Source: CAYRZL01 sp964428795
GTDB taxonomy: Bacteria; Bacillota; Clostridia; Lachnospirales; Lachnospiraceae
Reading direction: 5' to 3'
NCBI GenBank assembly: GCA_964428795.1
Contig: CAYRZL010000038.1
Coordinates: 1 to 24,366, forward strand
Length of the DNA: 24,366 nt
The position numbers and the translations under genes were made by a program. How positions within the stretch are numbered: the first letter of the stretch is position 1; every line of letters begins with the position of its first letter. Positions 1 through 7,301 of the stretch are shown here, in pieces. The notes beneath the pieces were generated by a model. That model saw only the letters and a program-made list of their open reading frames with translations, did no database searches and was not told where the DNA came from.

Positions 1-84
1 GGGGTAGTTTGCGCTTTTTTGGCTACCCGGAAGTTAATGTTTCACAGTAAAGAAAATACTCTGGTTTGTGGAGATTTATATCGT

Positions 85-120
85 AAAAAGTGCTTTCCCG
101 GTGACGGGAAGGCACTTTTT
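85..120. terminator. Strong intrinsic terminator hairpin upstream of spo0A
   Basis: A 16-bp stem with one G-U pair (arms 85-100 and 105-120) closes on a GTGA loop. Its 5' arm starts with five A and its 3' arm ends in five T, so it could work in both directions. It probably ends the gene left of the window. In many Firmicutes that gene is spoIVB, but it is not visible here. Confidence 0.85.
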
Positions 121-130
121 ATTGCTATTA

Positions 131-148
131 TTGACATTATTCGACAAA
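131..148 (+). promoter_or_regulatory. 0A box next to a TTGACA element upstream of spo0A
   Basis: TTCGACAAA at 140-148 is the exact reverse complement of the classical Spo0A-binding box TTTGTCGAA. TTGACA, a perfect -35 hexamer, sits just upstream at 131-136, but no convincing -10 lies 17 bp further on. The location directly before spo0A suggests autoregulation by Spo0A~P, as known in Bacillus. The box is seen directly; the regulation is inferred. Confidence 0.6.
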
Positions 149-200
149 ATTAGTTTCTAAGCCTTGATATAAATTATTTAATGAATGCAAGGAGGAAATT

Positions 201-1007
201 ATGGACAAATTGAATATTGCGATAGCAGACGATAATGAGAGAATGTTACGTTTACTGGAAGACATGGTGAGAACAGATCAGGCTATGCAATTAGTCGGTA
301 CAGCAAGAGACGGAATTGAAGCGTACGACATGATAAAGGAGAAAGAACCGGATGTGGTGCTTATGGATATTGTGATGCCGAAAATGGACGGACTGGACGT
401 GATTGAAAAGATCCACAACGATAAAAAGTTAGAAAAACAGCCGACTTTCATTATTATCACAGCAATTGGAAGTGAGTCAGTGACGGAAGATGCATTCAGA
501 AGAGGCGCGGATTATTATATTATGAAGCCATTTGATAATGATATGGTATTGAATCGGATCCGTACCGTAAAGAACAGGGAAGAAAAAGCCGGTGAGGCAA
601 GAAGAAAAGCATTACCATATAAGAAAATCTCAGATGAACCGGAGTATAATCTGGAGACGGAAGTTACAAATATGATTCATGAAATCGGTGTTCCTGCGCA
701 TATTAAGGGATATCAGTATCTGAGAGAGGCAATTATCATATCTGTGGATGATATCGATATGCTTAATTCCATTACAAAAATTTTATATCCTACCATTGCG
801 AAGAAATACCAGACGACTTCAAGCAGAGTGGAACGAGCCATCAGACATGCGATTGAAGTTGCATGGAGCAGAGGAAAGATGGATACGATTGATGAATTGT
901 TTGGATATACGATTCATAATGGAAAAGGGAAACCGACCAATTCGGAATTTATTGCACTGATTGCGGACAAGATCAGACTGGAGCATAAAAAACAACCTGC
1001 TAAATGA
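201..1007 (+). CDS. spo0A: Sporulation master response regulator Spo0A
   Basis: Master transcription factor for entry into sporulation; when phosphorylated it binds 0A boxes. The 268-residue product has the usual family length. Residues 1-120 form a CheY-like receiver with acidic pocket D10/D11, phosphoacceptor D56 (in LMDIVMP), switch T87 and K109. The C-terminal Spo0A-type DNA-binding domain covers about 150-268, with the highly conserved recognition-helix segment at 205-220 (TTSSRVERAIRHAIEVAW). The ATG is preceded by AAGGAGG with good spacing. A perfect 0A box lies about 55 bp upstream, pointing to autoregulation. Its presence indicates a spore former or a recent descendant of one. The identification is essentially certain. 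Confidence 0.98.
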   Translation: MDKLNIAIADDNERMLRLLEDMVRTDQAMQLVGTARDGIEAYDMIKEKEPDVVLMDIVMPKMDGLDVIEKIHNDKKLEKQPTFIIITAIGSESVTEDAFRRGADYYIMKPFDNDMVLNRIRTVKNREEKAGEARRKALPYKKISDEPEYNLETEVTNMIHEIGVPAHIKGYQYLREAIIISVDDIDMLNSITKILYPTIAKKYQTTSSRVERAIRHAIEVAWSRGKMDTIDELFGYTIHNGKGKPTNSEFIALIADKIRLEHKKQPAK

Positions 1008-1043
1008 TAAAAAATTTTTATGGAATCTCCGCCTCTAATCATG

Positions 1044-1061
1044 TATACTATAACCAGTATA
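1044..1061. repeat. Small inverted repeat just before the glgA ribosome binding site
   Basis: TATACT (1044-1049) and AGTATA (1056-1061) are perfect inverted arms around a 6-nt spacer. They lie directly upstream of the AGGAGGAGG ribosome binding site. TATACT could also be a -10 element, although the matching -35 position (TGGAAT) is poor. It may be a small hairpin, an operator or chance. Confidence 0.3.
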
Positions 1062-1080
1062 TAGGAGGAGGAAGAGAAAA

Positions 1081-2553
1081 ATGATAAAAATATTGTTTGC
1101 CGCATCTGAGGCAGTACCCTTTATCAAGACGGGGGGATTGGCAGACGTAGTTGGTTCTTTGCCAAAATATTTTGATCCACGGAAGTATGATGTGCGTGTG
1201 ATGATTCCCCGTTATCTATGTATGGACGAGAAATATAAAAAACAGCTGCAGCCGGTGATGAATTGTATGGTAGAGCTTGGCTGGCGCAGTCAGTATGCAG
1301 GGGTATTGGAGACAAAGGTGGATGATATTACTTATTATTTTATCGATAATGAGTATTATTTTGCCGGACCGGCGCCTTATGGACAAATTTATCAGGATGC
1401 GGAAAAATTTGCGTTCTTTTCGATGGCAGTTTTAAAGGTACTTCCGGAGCTTGGCTTTAAACCGGATATTATTCATTGCAACGACTGGCAGACAGGGCTG
1501 CTTCCGGTTTTTTTAAAGAGCCATTTTGCAGGAGATCCTTTTTATAAGGATACCCGTACCGTTTATACGATTCACAATATGAAATTCCAGGGAAGATGGC
1601 ACATTGACTGTTATATGGATTTTTCCGGTTTGTCTTCGGATTATTTTACCATAGATACAATGGAATCCTACGGTGAGGCAAATTCTCTGAAAGGCGGAAT
1701 TGTCTTTTCGGACGAAGTGACCACAGTCAGTGATACCTACGCAAAAGAGATCACTTACGAAGAGGGCGGAGAGGGTCTGCACGGACTTATGCGCAGCCGC
1801 AGAGATCATTTGCGGGGTATATTAAACGGATTGGATTATGACGTATTTGATCCGTCGAAGGATCCGGTGATCGCGGCAAATTTTGATGCGGCAAATTTTA
1901 AAGAGAAAAAACCGATCTGTAAGGAAGCAATGCAAAACGAGCTGGGACTGAAGGCAGACGCAGATGCATTTGTGATCGGTATGGTTTCCAGACTGACAGA
2001 TCAGAAGGGTTTTGATCTGGTTGATTATATGATGGAACGGATTTTGGAAAATCCAAAAATCCAGATTGTTGTGCTTGGCACAGGTGAAGAGCGTTATGAG
2101 CGCATGTTCCACTATTTTGCGGGTCAATATGAGGGTAGAGTGTCTGCAAATACATACTACTCGGAGGATGTGGCACACAGGATCTATGCGGGATGCGATG
2201 CATTCCTTATGCCCTCCAAGTTTGAACCATGCGGTCTGAGCCAGTTGATGAGCCTGCGTTATGGTACGGTTCCGATGGTCCGCGAGACCGGAGGACTGAA
2301 AGATACGGTGGAGGCTTATAATCCCCAAACCGGTACCGGTACAGGCTTTACATTTTGCGATTACAATGCCCATGAGATGCTGTTTATGATCGAAAAAGCA
2401 TACCGCGTGTATGCAGATCATCGGGATGAGTGGGATGATATGATAGAACGCGGTATGCAAAAGGATTTTTCCTGGAACAGATCAGCGAAAAAATATATGG
2501 AGCTTTATGAAACGCTGCTGCAGGTAAATAACACGAAAAAAACCTCCGCCTGA
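1081..2553 (+). CDS. glgA: Glycogen synthase (ADP-glucose-type, GT5)
   Basis: Transfers glucose from ADP-glucose to the growing alpha-1,4-glucan in glycogen storage; a cytosolic GT5 enzyme. At 490 residues it has normal GlgA length. The N-terminal catalytic domain opens with the family signature around K16 (KTGGLADV), which contacts the sugar nucleotide. The C-terminal GT-B domain carries the SKFEPCGLSQ motif with the catalytic-region E382 and the GGLKDTV nucleotide-contact segment. The ribosome binding site is a strong GGAGGAGG. It lies 73 nt after spo0A with no clear terminator between, so some read-through is possible. No glgB, glgC or glgP is in the window, so the rest of the pathway must lie elsewhere. 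Glycogen storage is often linked to the onset of sporulation; here that is only context. Confidence 0.97.
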   Translation: MIKILFAASEAVPFIKTGGLADVVGSLPKYFDPRKYDVRVMIPRYLCMDEKYKKQLQPVMNCMVELGWRSQYAGVLETKVDDITYYFIDNEYYFAGPAPYGQIYQDAEKFAFFSMAVLKVLPELGFKPDIIHCNDWQTGLLPVFLKSHFAGDPFYKDTRTVYTIHNMKFQGRWHIDCYMDFSGLSSDYFTIDTMESYGEANSLKGGIVFSDEVTTVSDTYAKEITYEEGGEGLHGLMRSRRDHLRGILNGLDYDVFDPSKDPVIAANFDAANFKEKKPICKEAMQNELGLKADADAFVIGMVSRLTDQKGFDLVDYMMERILENPKIQIVVLGTGEERYERMFHYFAGQYEGRVSANTYYSEDVAHRIYAGCDAFLMPSKFEPCGLSQLMSLRYGTVPMVRETGGLKDTVEAYNPQTGTGTGFTFCDYNAHEMLFMIEKAYRVYADHRDEWDDMIERGMQKDFSWNRSAKKYMELYETLLQVNNTKKTSA

Positions 2554-2576
2554 GCTTTCTTTCGCGTGCCTGACAG

Positions 2577-3320
2577 CTAAAAAGAAATCTGATTGTCTGT
2601 CAGATGATAGTGGTAAGCATGATCGGAAAGAATCTCCTCAGGAGAAACCTCCGACTGATTTACCTCCTGCACCGTCGATGAAAACTCCGGCAGCGAAACG
2701 CCGGTAGTGAGGGGTATCAATATGGTTTCGTGCACACTGCTGGGCAGGATGCACAGGTCACAGTCCAAATGTCCTGCAAGCTGTTTAAGCACATTCGGAT
2801 AAAGGATACAGCAGGCACCGTGCAGATGGTAGTGGTTGGTGAGCACGAACATAGGCGGCAGCTCCGATGCGATATCCGGCAGGGGCATAAGCTCCTCCGG
2901 TAAAAGGCTGGGAGTGTTTTTGGAAGCGATCTGAAACAGCGTTTCCTGTGTGATCTGCCACAGAGTGAGATGCTGATGATGGATCAGAATGGTTGCGCAG
3001 CCATTTTCCGAGGTTATTACCAGATAGTAAAACACGATGGCAAGATCCAGAAACCGGATATGAGGAACCCTTGTGAGGAGCTCTCTGTTGCGCTCATAAT
3101 GGATCAGCTTATATACCAGCCGGTTTTTGACATTTTCGTAGTCGGTAAAGAATGAGATATCCACCTTATCGTGTGGTTTGTATAATTGATAGAGGCGCAG
3201 CATCTGATCATATACCGCCGAAAATGGTGTGCCTGACAGGTATTCCTCATAATAATAATTCAGATAGATGGTTGGAGAGATATTCAGATCGTGCTCCATG
3301 ATGGACAGACCATCTAACAT
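2577..3320 (-). CDS. DUF5688-like protein, N-terminally truncated by a frameshift
   Basis: The function is unknown. The segment LDGLSIMEHDLNISPTIYLNYYYEEY near the start, with LDGL and ISPTIYLN, resembles the DUF5688 family common in Lachnospiraceae, an assignment made from memory. The 247-residue frame starts at an ATG without a ribosome binding site and lacks the usual first residues. Those residues lie upstream at 3314-3400 in another frame, behind a good GGAGGAAAT site. One extra A in the 7-A run (positions 3331-3337, T on the plus strand) would join both parts into one 274-residue protein reading ...KKNNCMLDGLSI. No signal peptide, membrane segment or catalytic motif is evident. It converges on glgA with 23 nt between the stops. 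It could be a pseudogene, a phase-variable gene or a sequencing error. Confidence 0.7.
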   Translation of the reverse strand: MLDGLSIMEHDLNISPTIYLNYYYEEYLSGTPFSAVYDQMLRLYQLYKPHDKVDISFFTDYENVKNRLVYKLIHYERNRELLTRVPHIRFLDLAIVFYYLVITSENGCATILIHHQHLTLWQITQETLFQIASKNTPSLLPEELMPLPDIASELPPMFVLTNHYHLHGACCILYPNVLKQLAGHLDCDLCILPSSVHETILIPLTTGVSLPEFSSTVQEVNQSEVSPEEILSDHAYHYHLTDNQISF

Positions 3321-3400
3321 GCAGTTGTTATTTTTTTCGGATCAGGGATATCCTGATGCAGACGTTTTACAATAGAATTTTTAAAAGTTTCGTATGTCAT
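3314..3400 (-). pseudogene. Detached N-terminal fragment of the DUF5688-like gene
   Basis: A 28-codon frame starts at ATG 3400 with the strong site GAGGAGGAAAT before it and reads MTYETFKNSIVKRLHQDIPD before running into TAG at 3316-3314. This opening looks like the N-terminus of the DUF5688 family. It goes out of frame at a 7-A run and overlaps the start of the downstream frame. It is best read as the true translation start of that gene, separated by a one-base loss. Confidence 0.6.
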
Positions 3401-3513
3401 ATTTCCTCCTCAGAATGGGAGAGAATGATTCGAAACAAAAAAGAATAAATCAAAGACATTTTGAACAGTCCTAATGTATCACAGAATGCGGCGGAATACA
3501 AGTGAAAAAATTG

Positions 3514-3542
3514 TTTACAATTAAGAAAAATTGTGTTATATT
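3514..3542 (+). promoter_or_regulatory. Probable sigma-A promoter of rpsO
   Basis: TTTACA (3514-3519), a 17-bp spacer and TATATT (3537-3542) fit the housekeeping consensus. A start near 3549 would give a leader of about 100 nt before rpsO. Confidence 0.65.
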
Positions 3543-3559
3543 GGCATGGTGTGAGTTTA

Positions 3560-3620
3560 GCCCATACTCGGTATGCGGAGTCTCCGACCGGTACCTGGTA
3601 GCTCATGCGGCATACGGGCG
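3560..3620 (+). promoter_or_regulatory. Structured rpsO leader, candidate S15 autoregulatory element
   Basis: The leader holds competing pairings. CATAC (3563-3567) can form a small hairpin with GTATG (3571-3575). The same strand segment GTATGC (3571-3576) can instead pair with GCATAC (3610-3615), enclosing a GGAG/CTCC and GGTACC-rich region. S15 represses its own mRNA through structured leaders in several bacteria, including Firmicutes. The assignment here rests on position and pairing potential only. Confidence 0.5.
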
Positions 3621-3649
3621 ATTTTATATATGTTAAGGAGGAAATTGCA

Positions 3650-3916
3650 ATGATTTCAAAAGAAAAGAAAGCCGCTATTATGGCTGAGTACGGAAGAAAA
3701 GAAGGTGACACAGGTTCACCGGAAGTACAGATCGCTGTTTTGACAGCAAGAATCCAGGAGCTTACAGAGCATCTGAAATTACATCCAAAGGATCATCATT
3801 CCAGAAGAGGTCTTCTGAAAATGGTTGGTCAGAGACGTGGTCTGTTGGCATACCTGAAGAAAAAAGATCTGGAAGGTTACCGTACACTGATCGCAAAACT
3901 TGGTATCAGAAAGTAA
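3650..3916 (+). CDS. rpsO: 30S ribosomal protein S15
   Basis: Binds the 16S rRNA central domain early in assembly of the small subunit platform. The 88-residue length and the segments GDTGSPEVQIAVLT and HHSRRGLLKMVGQRR are diagnostic for S15. The start at 3650 (MISKEKK) follows AAGGAGGAAATTGCA. A longer frame from 3605 would add 15 unconserved residues and swallow the ribosome binding site, so it is rejected. It is followed by a terminator hairpin and then pnp, the same order as in Bacillus and Escherichia coli. A promoter and structured leader lie directly upstream. Confidence 0.98.
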   Translation: MISKEKKAAIMAEYGRKEGDTGSPEVQIAVLTARIQELTEHLKLHPKDHHSRRGLLKMVGQRRGLLAYLKKKDLEGYRTLIAKLGIRK

Positions 3917-3933
3917 TTTTTATGAAATGTGAT

Positions 3934-3959
3934 AAATAGAGCGGGCTTCCGCTCTATTT
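3934..3959 (+). terminator. Terminator-like hairpin after rpsO
   Basis: A perfect 11-bp stem (AAATAGAGCGG, 3934-3944, with its complement 3949-3959) has a GCTT loop. The 3' arm ends in ATTT without a long T tract, so it could be a leaky terminator or a 3'-end protector between rpsO and pnp. Confidence 0.65.
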
Positions 3960-4013
3960 GCGCATTCTATCTCAAAAGGTAATTGTTCAGAAAAATTATC
4001 TCGAACACAAACC

Positions 4014-4099
4014 GGCAGAAGATATGTCCCGAGACCACTGCTGAGTGTATAAAATAAAGATAACGTGTACATTCAGCAGTAGTTTCGGTATCTTCTGCC
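4014..4099 (+). promoter_or_regulatory. Long pnp leader hairpin, candidate RNase III/PNPase control site
   Basis: An outer 11-bp stem (4014-4024 with 4089-4099) is perfect. After a 4-nt left bulge (4025-4028), an inner 21-bp stem (4029-4049 with 4068-4088) has two G-U pairs and one C-A mismatch around an 18-nt AT-rich loop. It ends 25 nt before the pnp ATG and leaves the AAGGAG site free. In E. coli, RNase III cuts a comparable pnp leader stem and PNPase then represses its own mRNA. By analogy this may be a similar switch; no T tract follows, so it is not a terminator. Confidence 0.65.
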
Positions 4100-4124
4100 A
4101 AAGGAAAAGAAAAGGAGAACAAAT

Positions 4125-6239
4125 ATGTATAAGAGCTTTACAATGGAGCTTGCCGGCAGAACGTTAAGAGTGGATGTCGGCAGAGTGGCTGCCCAGGCAA
4201 ACGGAGCAGCATTGATGCATTATGGAGATACTGTAGTATTGAGTACAGCTACAGCATCAGACAAACCGAGGGATGGAATTGATTTCTTCCCGCTCAGCGT
4301 AGAATTTGAAGAAAAAATGTATGCTGCAGGAAAAATCCCGGGTGGATTTAATAAACGTGAGGGAAAGGCATCTGAAAATTCTGTTCTGACAGCGCGTGTC
4401 ATTGACCGTCCGATGCGTCCTCTGTTCCCGAAGGATTACCGAAATGACGTAACCCTGAACAATCTGGTACTCAGTGTAGATCCGCAGAGTCGTCCGGAGC
4501 TGGTGGCAATGATCGGTTCCGCTATCGCAACAAGCATTTCCGATATCCCATTCTGCGGACCGTGCGCTATGACCCAGATGGGTATGATAGACGGACAGAT
4601 TATCGTAAATCCGTCTCAGGAGCAGTGGGACAATGGTGATCTTCAATTGACCGTTGCATCTACCTCCGAGAAAGTAATCATGATCGAGGCAGGAGCAAAC
4701 GAGATCAAAGAGCAGGTTATGATCGATGCAATCTATCAGGCTCACGAGATCAATCAGACGATCATTGCATTTATCAATCAGATCGTAGCCGAGGTAGGAA
4801 AAGAGAAACACGAGTATACAAGCTGCGCAATTCCGGAGGAAATGTTTGCGGCAATCAGGGAGATCGTACCGCCGGCGGAGATGGAAGAGGCTGTGTTTAC
4901 CGATGTAAAACAGGTTCGTGAGGAGAATATCAGAAATATTACCGAAAAGCTGGAGGAGGCATTTGCTGAGAACGAGGAATGGCTTGCAGTTTTGGGTGAG
5001 GCTGTATACCAGTATCAGAAAAAGACGGTTCGTAAGATGATCTTGAAGGACCACAAACGTCCCGATGGACGTGCCATCGATCAGATTCGTCCGTTGGCTG
5101 CGGAGGTTGATCTCATTCCTCGTGTACATGGTTCTGCCATGTTTACCCGGGGACAGACACAGATCTGTACCATCACAACTCTGGCTCCTCTTTCCGAGAT
5201 GCAGAGAGTTGACGGTCTGGATGAACATATCACAAACAAACGCTATATGCACCATTACAACTTCCCGTCCTACTCTGTAGGTGAGACAAAACCGTCCAGA
5301 GGACCGGGACGCCGTGAGATCGGACATGGAGCACTGGCTGAGAAAGCATTGGTTCCGGTTATTCCAAGCGAGGAAGAGTTCCCGTATGCGATCCGTACCG
5401 TATCTGAGACCTTTGAGTCCAATGGCTCTACTTCCCAGGCAAGTATCTGTGCGTCCACCATGTCTCTGATGGCAGCAGGCGTACCGATCAAAAAACCGGT
5501 GGCAGGTATTTCCTGCGGACTGGTAACGGGTGAAACGGATGATGATTATATCGTACTGACTGACATACAGGGTCTGGAGGATTTCTTTGGTGATATGGAC
5601 TTTAAGGTGGCAGGTACACACGACGGTATCACCGCTATTCAGATGGATATCAAGATCCATGGTCTGACAAGACCTATCGTCGAGGAGGCGATTTGCAGAA
5701 CGAGAGCTGCGAGAGAGTATATTCTTGATGAGGTTATGCTGAAAGCTATCGCTGAGCCGAGAACTGAGGTAGGCAAATATGCTCCGAAGATCATCTCTAT
5801 GCAGATCGATCCGCAGAAGATCGGTGATGTGGTTGGACAGAGAGGAAAGACCATAAATACGATCATTGAGCGTACCGACGTAAAGATCGATATTTCCGAT
5901 GAAGGAAATGTATCTATCTGCGGTCTGGATGCGGACATGATGCAGAAGGCTGCTGAGATGATCCGCATTATCACAACCGATTTCGAGGAAGGCATGATCT
6001 TTACGGGAGAGGTAGTGAGCATCAAAGAGTTCGGCGCTTTTGTAGAGTTTGCTCCGGGCAAAGAGGGAATGGTTCACATTTCCAAGATCGCAAAAGAGCG
6101 CATCAATCGTGTGGAAGATGTATTGACTCTGGGCGATAAGGTAACGGTTGTATGCCTTGGAAAAGATAAGATGGGCAGAATGAGCTTCAGCATCAAGGAT
6201 GTTGCAAGATATCAGAACAGAAAGAAAAAGGAAGCATAA
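4125..6239 (+). CDS. pnp: Polyribonucleotide nucleotidyltransferase (PNPase)
   Basis: A phosphorolytic 3'-5' exoribonuclease for mRNA turnover that acts as a trimer in the cytosol. At 704 residues it is full length. The domains run in order: RNase PH 1 (about 10-145), a helical linker, RNase PH 2 (about 320-550), KH (about 555-615, with GxxG loop G571-G574) and S1 (about 623-695). The active-site segment reads GLEDFFGDMDFKV with D486 and D492, the expected metal-site aspartates. The start follows AAGGAGAAC. It lies 208 nt after rpsO, behind the rpsO hairpin and its own long leader hairpin. I see no good promoter of its own, so transcription may come from rpsO. Nothing is missing or odd in the protein. 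Confidence 0.98.
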   Translation: MYKSFTMELAGRTLRVDVGRVAAQANGAALMHYGDTVVLSTATASDKPRDGIDFFPLSVEFEEKMYAAGKIPGGFNKREGKASENSVLTARVIDRPMRPLFPKDYRNDVTLNNLVLSVDPQSRPELVAMIGSAIATSISDIPFCGPCAMTQMGMIDGQIIVNPSQEQWDNGDLQLTVASTSEKVIMIEAGANEIKEQVMIDAIYQAHEINQTIIAFINQIVAEVGKEKHEYTSCAIPEEMFAAIREIVPPAEMEEAVFTDVKQVREENIRNITEKLEEAFAENEEWLAVLGEAVYQYQKKTVRKMILKDHKRPDGRAIDQIRPLAAEVDLIPRVHGSAMFTRGQTQICTITTLAPLSEMQRVDGLDEHITNKRYMHHYNFPSYSVGETKPSRGPGRREIGHGALAEKALVPVIPSEEEFPYAIRTVSETFESNGSTSQASICASTMSLMAAGVPIKKPVAGISCGLVTGETDDDYIVLTDIQGLEDFFGDMDFKVAGTHDGITAIQMDIKIHGLTRPIVEEAICRTRAAREYILDEVMLKAIAEPRTEVGKYAPKIISMQIDPQKIGDVVGQRGKTINTIIERTDVKIDISDEGNVSICGLDADMMQKAAEMIRIITTDFEEGMIFTGEVVSIKEFGAFVEFAPGKEGMVHISKIAKERINRVEDVLTLGDKVTVVCLGKDKMGRMSFSIKDVARYQNRKKKEA

Positions 6240-6271
6240 GGTGCTTTTTGATTTGATAGGAAGCATATTGC

Positions 6272-6310
6272 GGCGGCTGTGTCTTTGGACACAGTCGTCA
6301 TTTTTATTTT
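6272..6310 (+). terminator. Intrinsic terminator after pnp
   Basis: A 12-bp stem with two G-U pairs (6272-6283 with 6288-6299) has a TTTG loop and is followed by TTTTTATTTT. This is a classic intrinsic terminator. Confidence 0.85.
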
Positions 6311-6354
6311 AAACGAATAAAATAATAGTGATACTCAAATTCAGGTGATAATAC

Positions 6355-7251
6355 ATGAAACGTGTTTTGGATATGATACATGCGGAATATGCACAGAAAA
6401 GAGGTCTGTATGGTTCCGGAGTCGGGGCTGCCATTCTGGATACGGGTGTATATGTACATCATGATTTTGACAGCAGGATCAGAGGATTTTATGATTATGT
6501 GAATGAGAGACAGTTTCCCTATGATGATAACGGACATGGAACGCATATTTGCGGCATCATCGGCGGGAATGGCATGGGGATTCGCGGCGGAAGAAATATT
6601 CTGGGGGTTGCGCCAAAGGCAAATCTGTATGTTTACAAGATATTGGATAAGACCGGCGGAGGGAAAATTGAGACAACGACAAAAGCAATTTATGATCTGA
6701 TAGAACGCAATCGGGATATGAAGGTTCGTGTTATGAATATTTCGGCAGGCATGACGGATCATGTGGAGGAACGGGCATGTTCCAAACTGATTCGGGCGGT
6801 GGAGGATGCATGGGATGCCGGGATCGTGGTGGTGACAGCGGCAGGAAACAACGGACCAAAGACCGGAAGTATTACAGTACCGGGGGTATCTAAAAAGGTG
6901 ATCACGGTCGGAAGTCTGGATGATGAGGATGTGAGACAGGTTCCCCGTATGGAGGCCGGTTATTCCGGCAGAGGACCGTCAGAGGAATGCGTGGTGAAGC
7001 CGGAAGTGCTGGCTCCGGGAACAGGAATACTAAGCTGCAGCAGCAAGGGTAACGGGTATACAATAAAAAGCGGTACGTCGATGGCTGCACCTGTAGTAGC
7101 CGGTATGATCGTATTGCTGCTGGAGGAATATCCGTTTCTGACACCAAGGGACGTGAAACTGCGGTTGTTTGAACGGGCGGTGGAAATGCCGGGTCTTGGA
7201 TACAGACAGGGATGGGGCGTGCTTTTTGTTGACCGGCTATTGGCTCATTGA
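6355..7251 (+). CDS. S8 family subtilisin-like serine protease, intracellular type
   Basis: The catalytic triad is intact: D29 (ILDTGV), H61 (NGHGTH) and S242 (GTSMAAP). The oxyanion asparagine is N165 (AAGNNG). The 298-residue chain is essentially only the catalytic domain. It has no signal peptide, no recognisable I9 propeptide and no membrane anchor, which fits intracellular subtilisins (IspA-like) rather than secreted ones. The ATG follows a weak AGGTGA site, and stop codons just upstream exclude a longer N-terminus. Substrates are unknown; intracellular subtilases of Firmicutes are linked to protein turnover in stationary phase or sporulation. It is flanked by the pnp terminator and by a promoter for the next gene embedded in its 3' end. 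The family is certain; the role is inferred. Confidence 0.93.
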   Translation: MKRVLDMIHAEYAQKRGLYGSGVGAAILDTGVYVHHDFDSRIRGFYDYVNERQFPYDDNGHGTHICGIIGGNGMGIRGGRNILGVAPKANLYVYKILDKTGGGKIETTTKAIYDLIERNRDMKVRVMNISAGMTDHVEERACSKLIRAVEDAWDAGIVVVTAAGNNGPKTGSITVPGVSKKVITVGSLDDEDVRQVPRMEAGYSGRGPSEECVVKPEVLAPGTGILSCSSKGNGYTIKSGTSMAAPVVAGMIVLLLEEYPFLTPRDVKLRLFERAVEMPGLGYRQGWGVLFVDRLLAH

Positions 7252-7257
7252 TATAAT
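7229..7257 (+). promoter_or_regulatory. Sigma-A promoter for the alpha-mannosidase gene
   Basis: TTGACC (7229-7234), a 17-bp spacer and a perfect TATAAT (7252-7257) lie across the 3' end of the protease gene. Transcription would start near 7264, leaving a leader of about 38 nt before ATG 7302. Confidence 0.75.
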
Positions 7258-7301
7258 AGAAACAGTGAGCGGTGAGTATTGAAAAATGGGGGATACTGCA
7301 T

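Noticed and set aside
1..50. Possible tail of an upstream gene (stop TAA at 48-50 in the third frame) and a GGGTAG/CTACCC pairing at 2-28
   Set aside because: Only 15 codons are visible with no recognisable motif, and the 6-bp pairing encloses its T tract instead of preceding it. It is too little to call.
4257..6266. 669-codon open frame antisense to pnp
   Set aside because: It mirrors the pnp reading frame, and its translation is rich in Cys, His, Leu and Ile with no recognisable domain or ribosome binding site. It is a codon-bias shadow of a certain gene.
7272..7301. GTG start extending the mannosidase by 10 residues
   Set aside because: There is no ribosome binding site, and the predicted transcription start would leave only about 8 nt of leader. 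ATG 7302 has GGGGGA at proper spacing.
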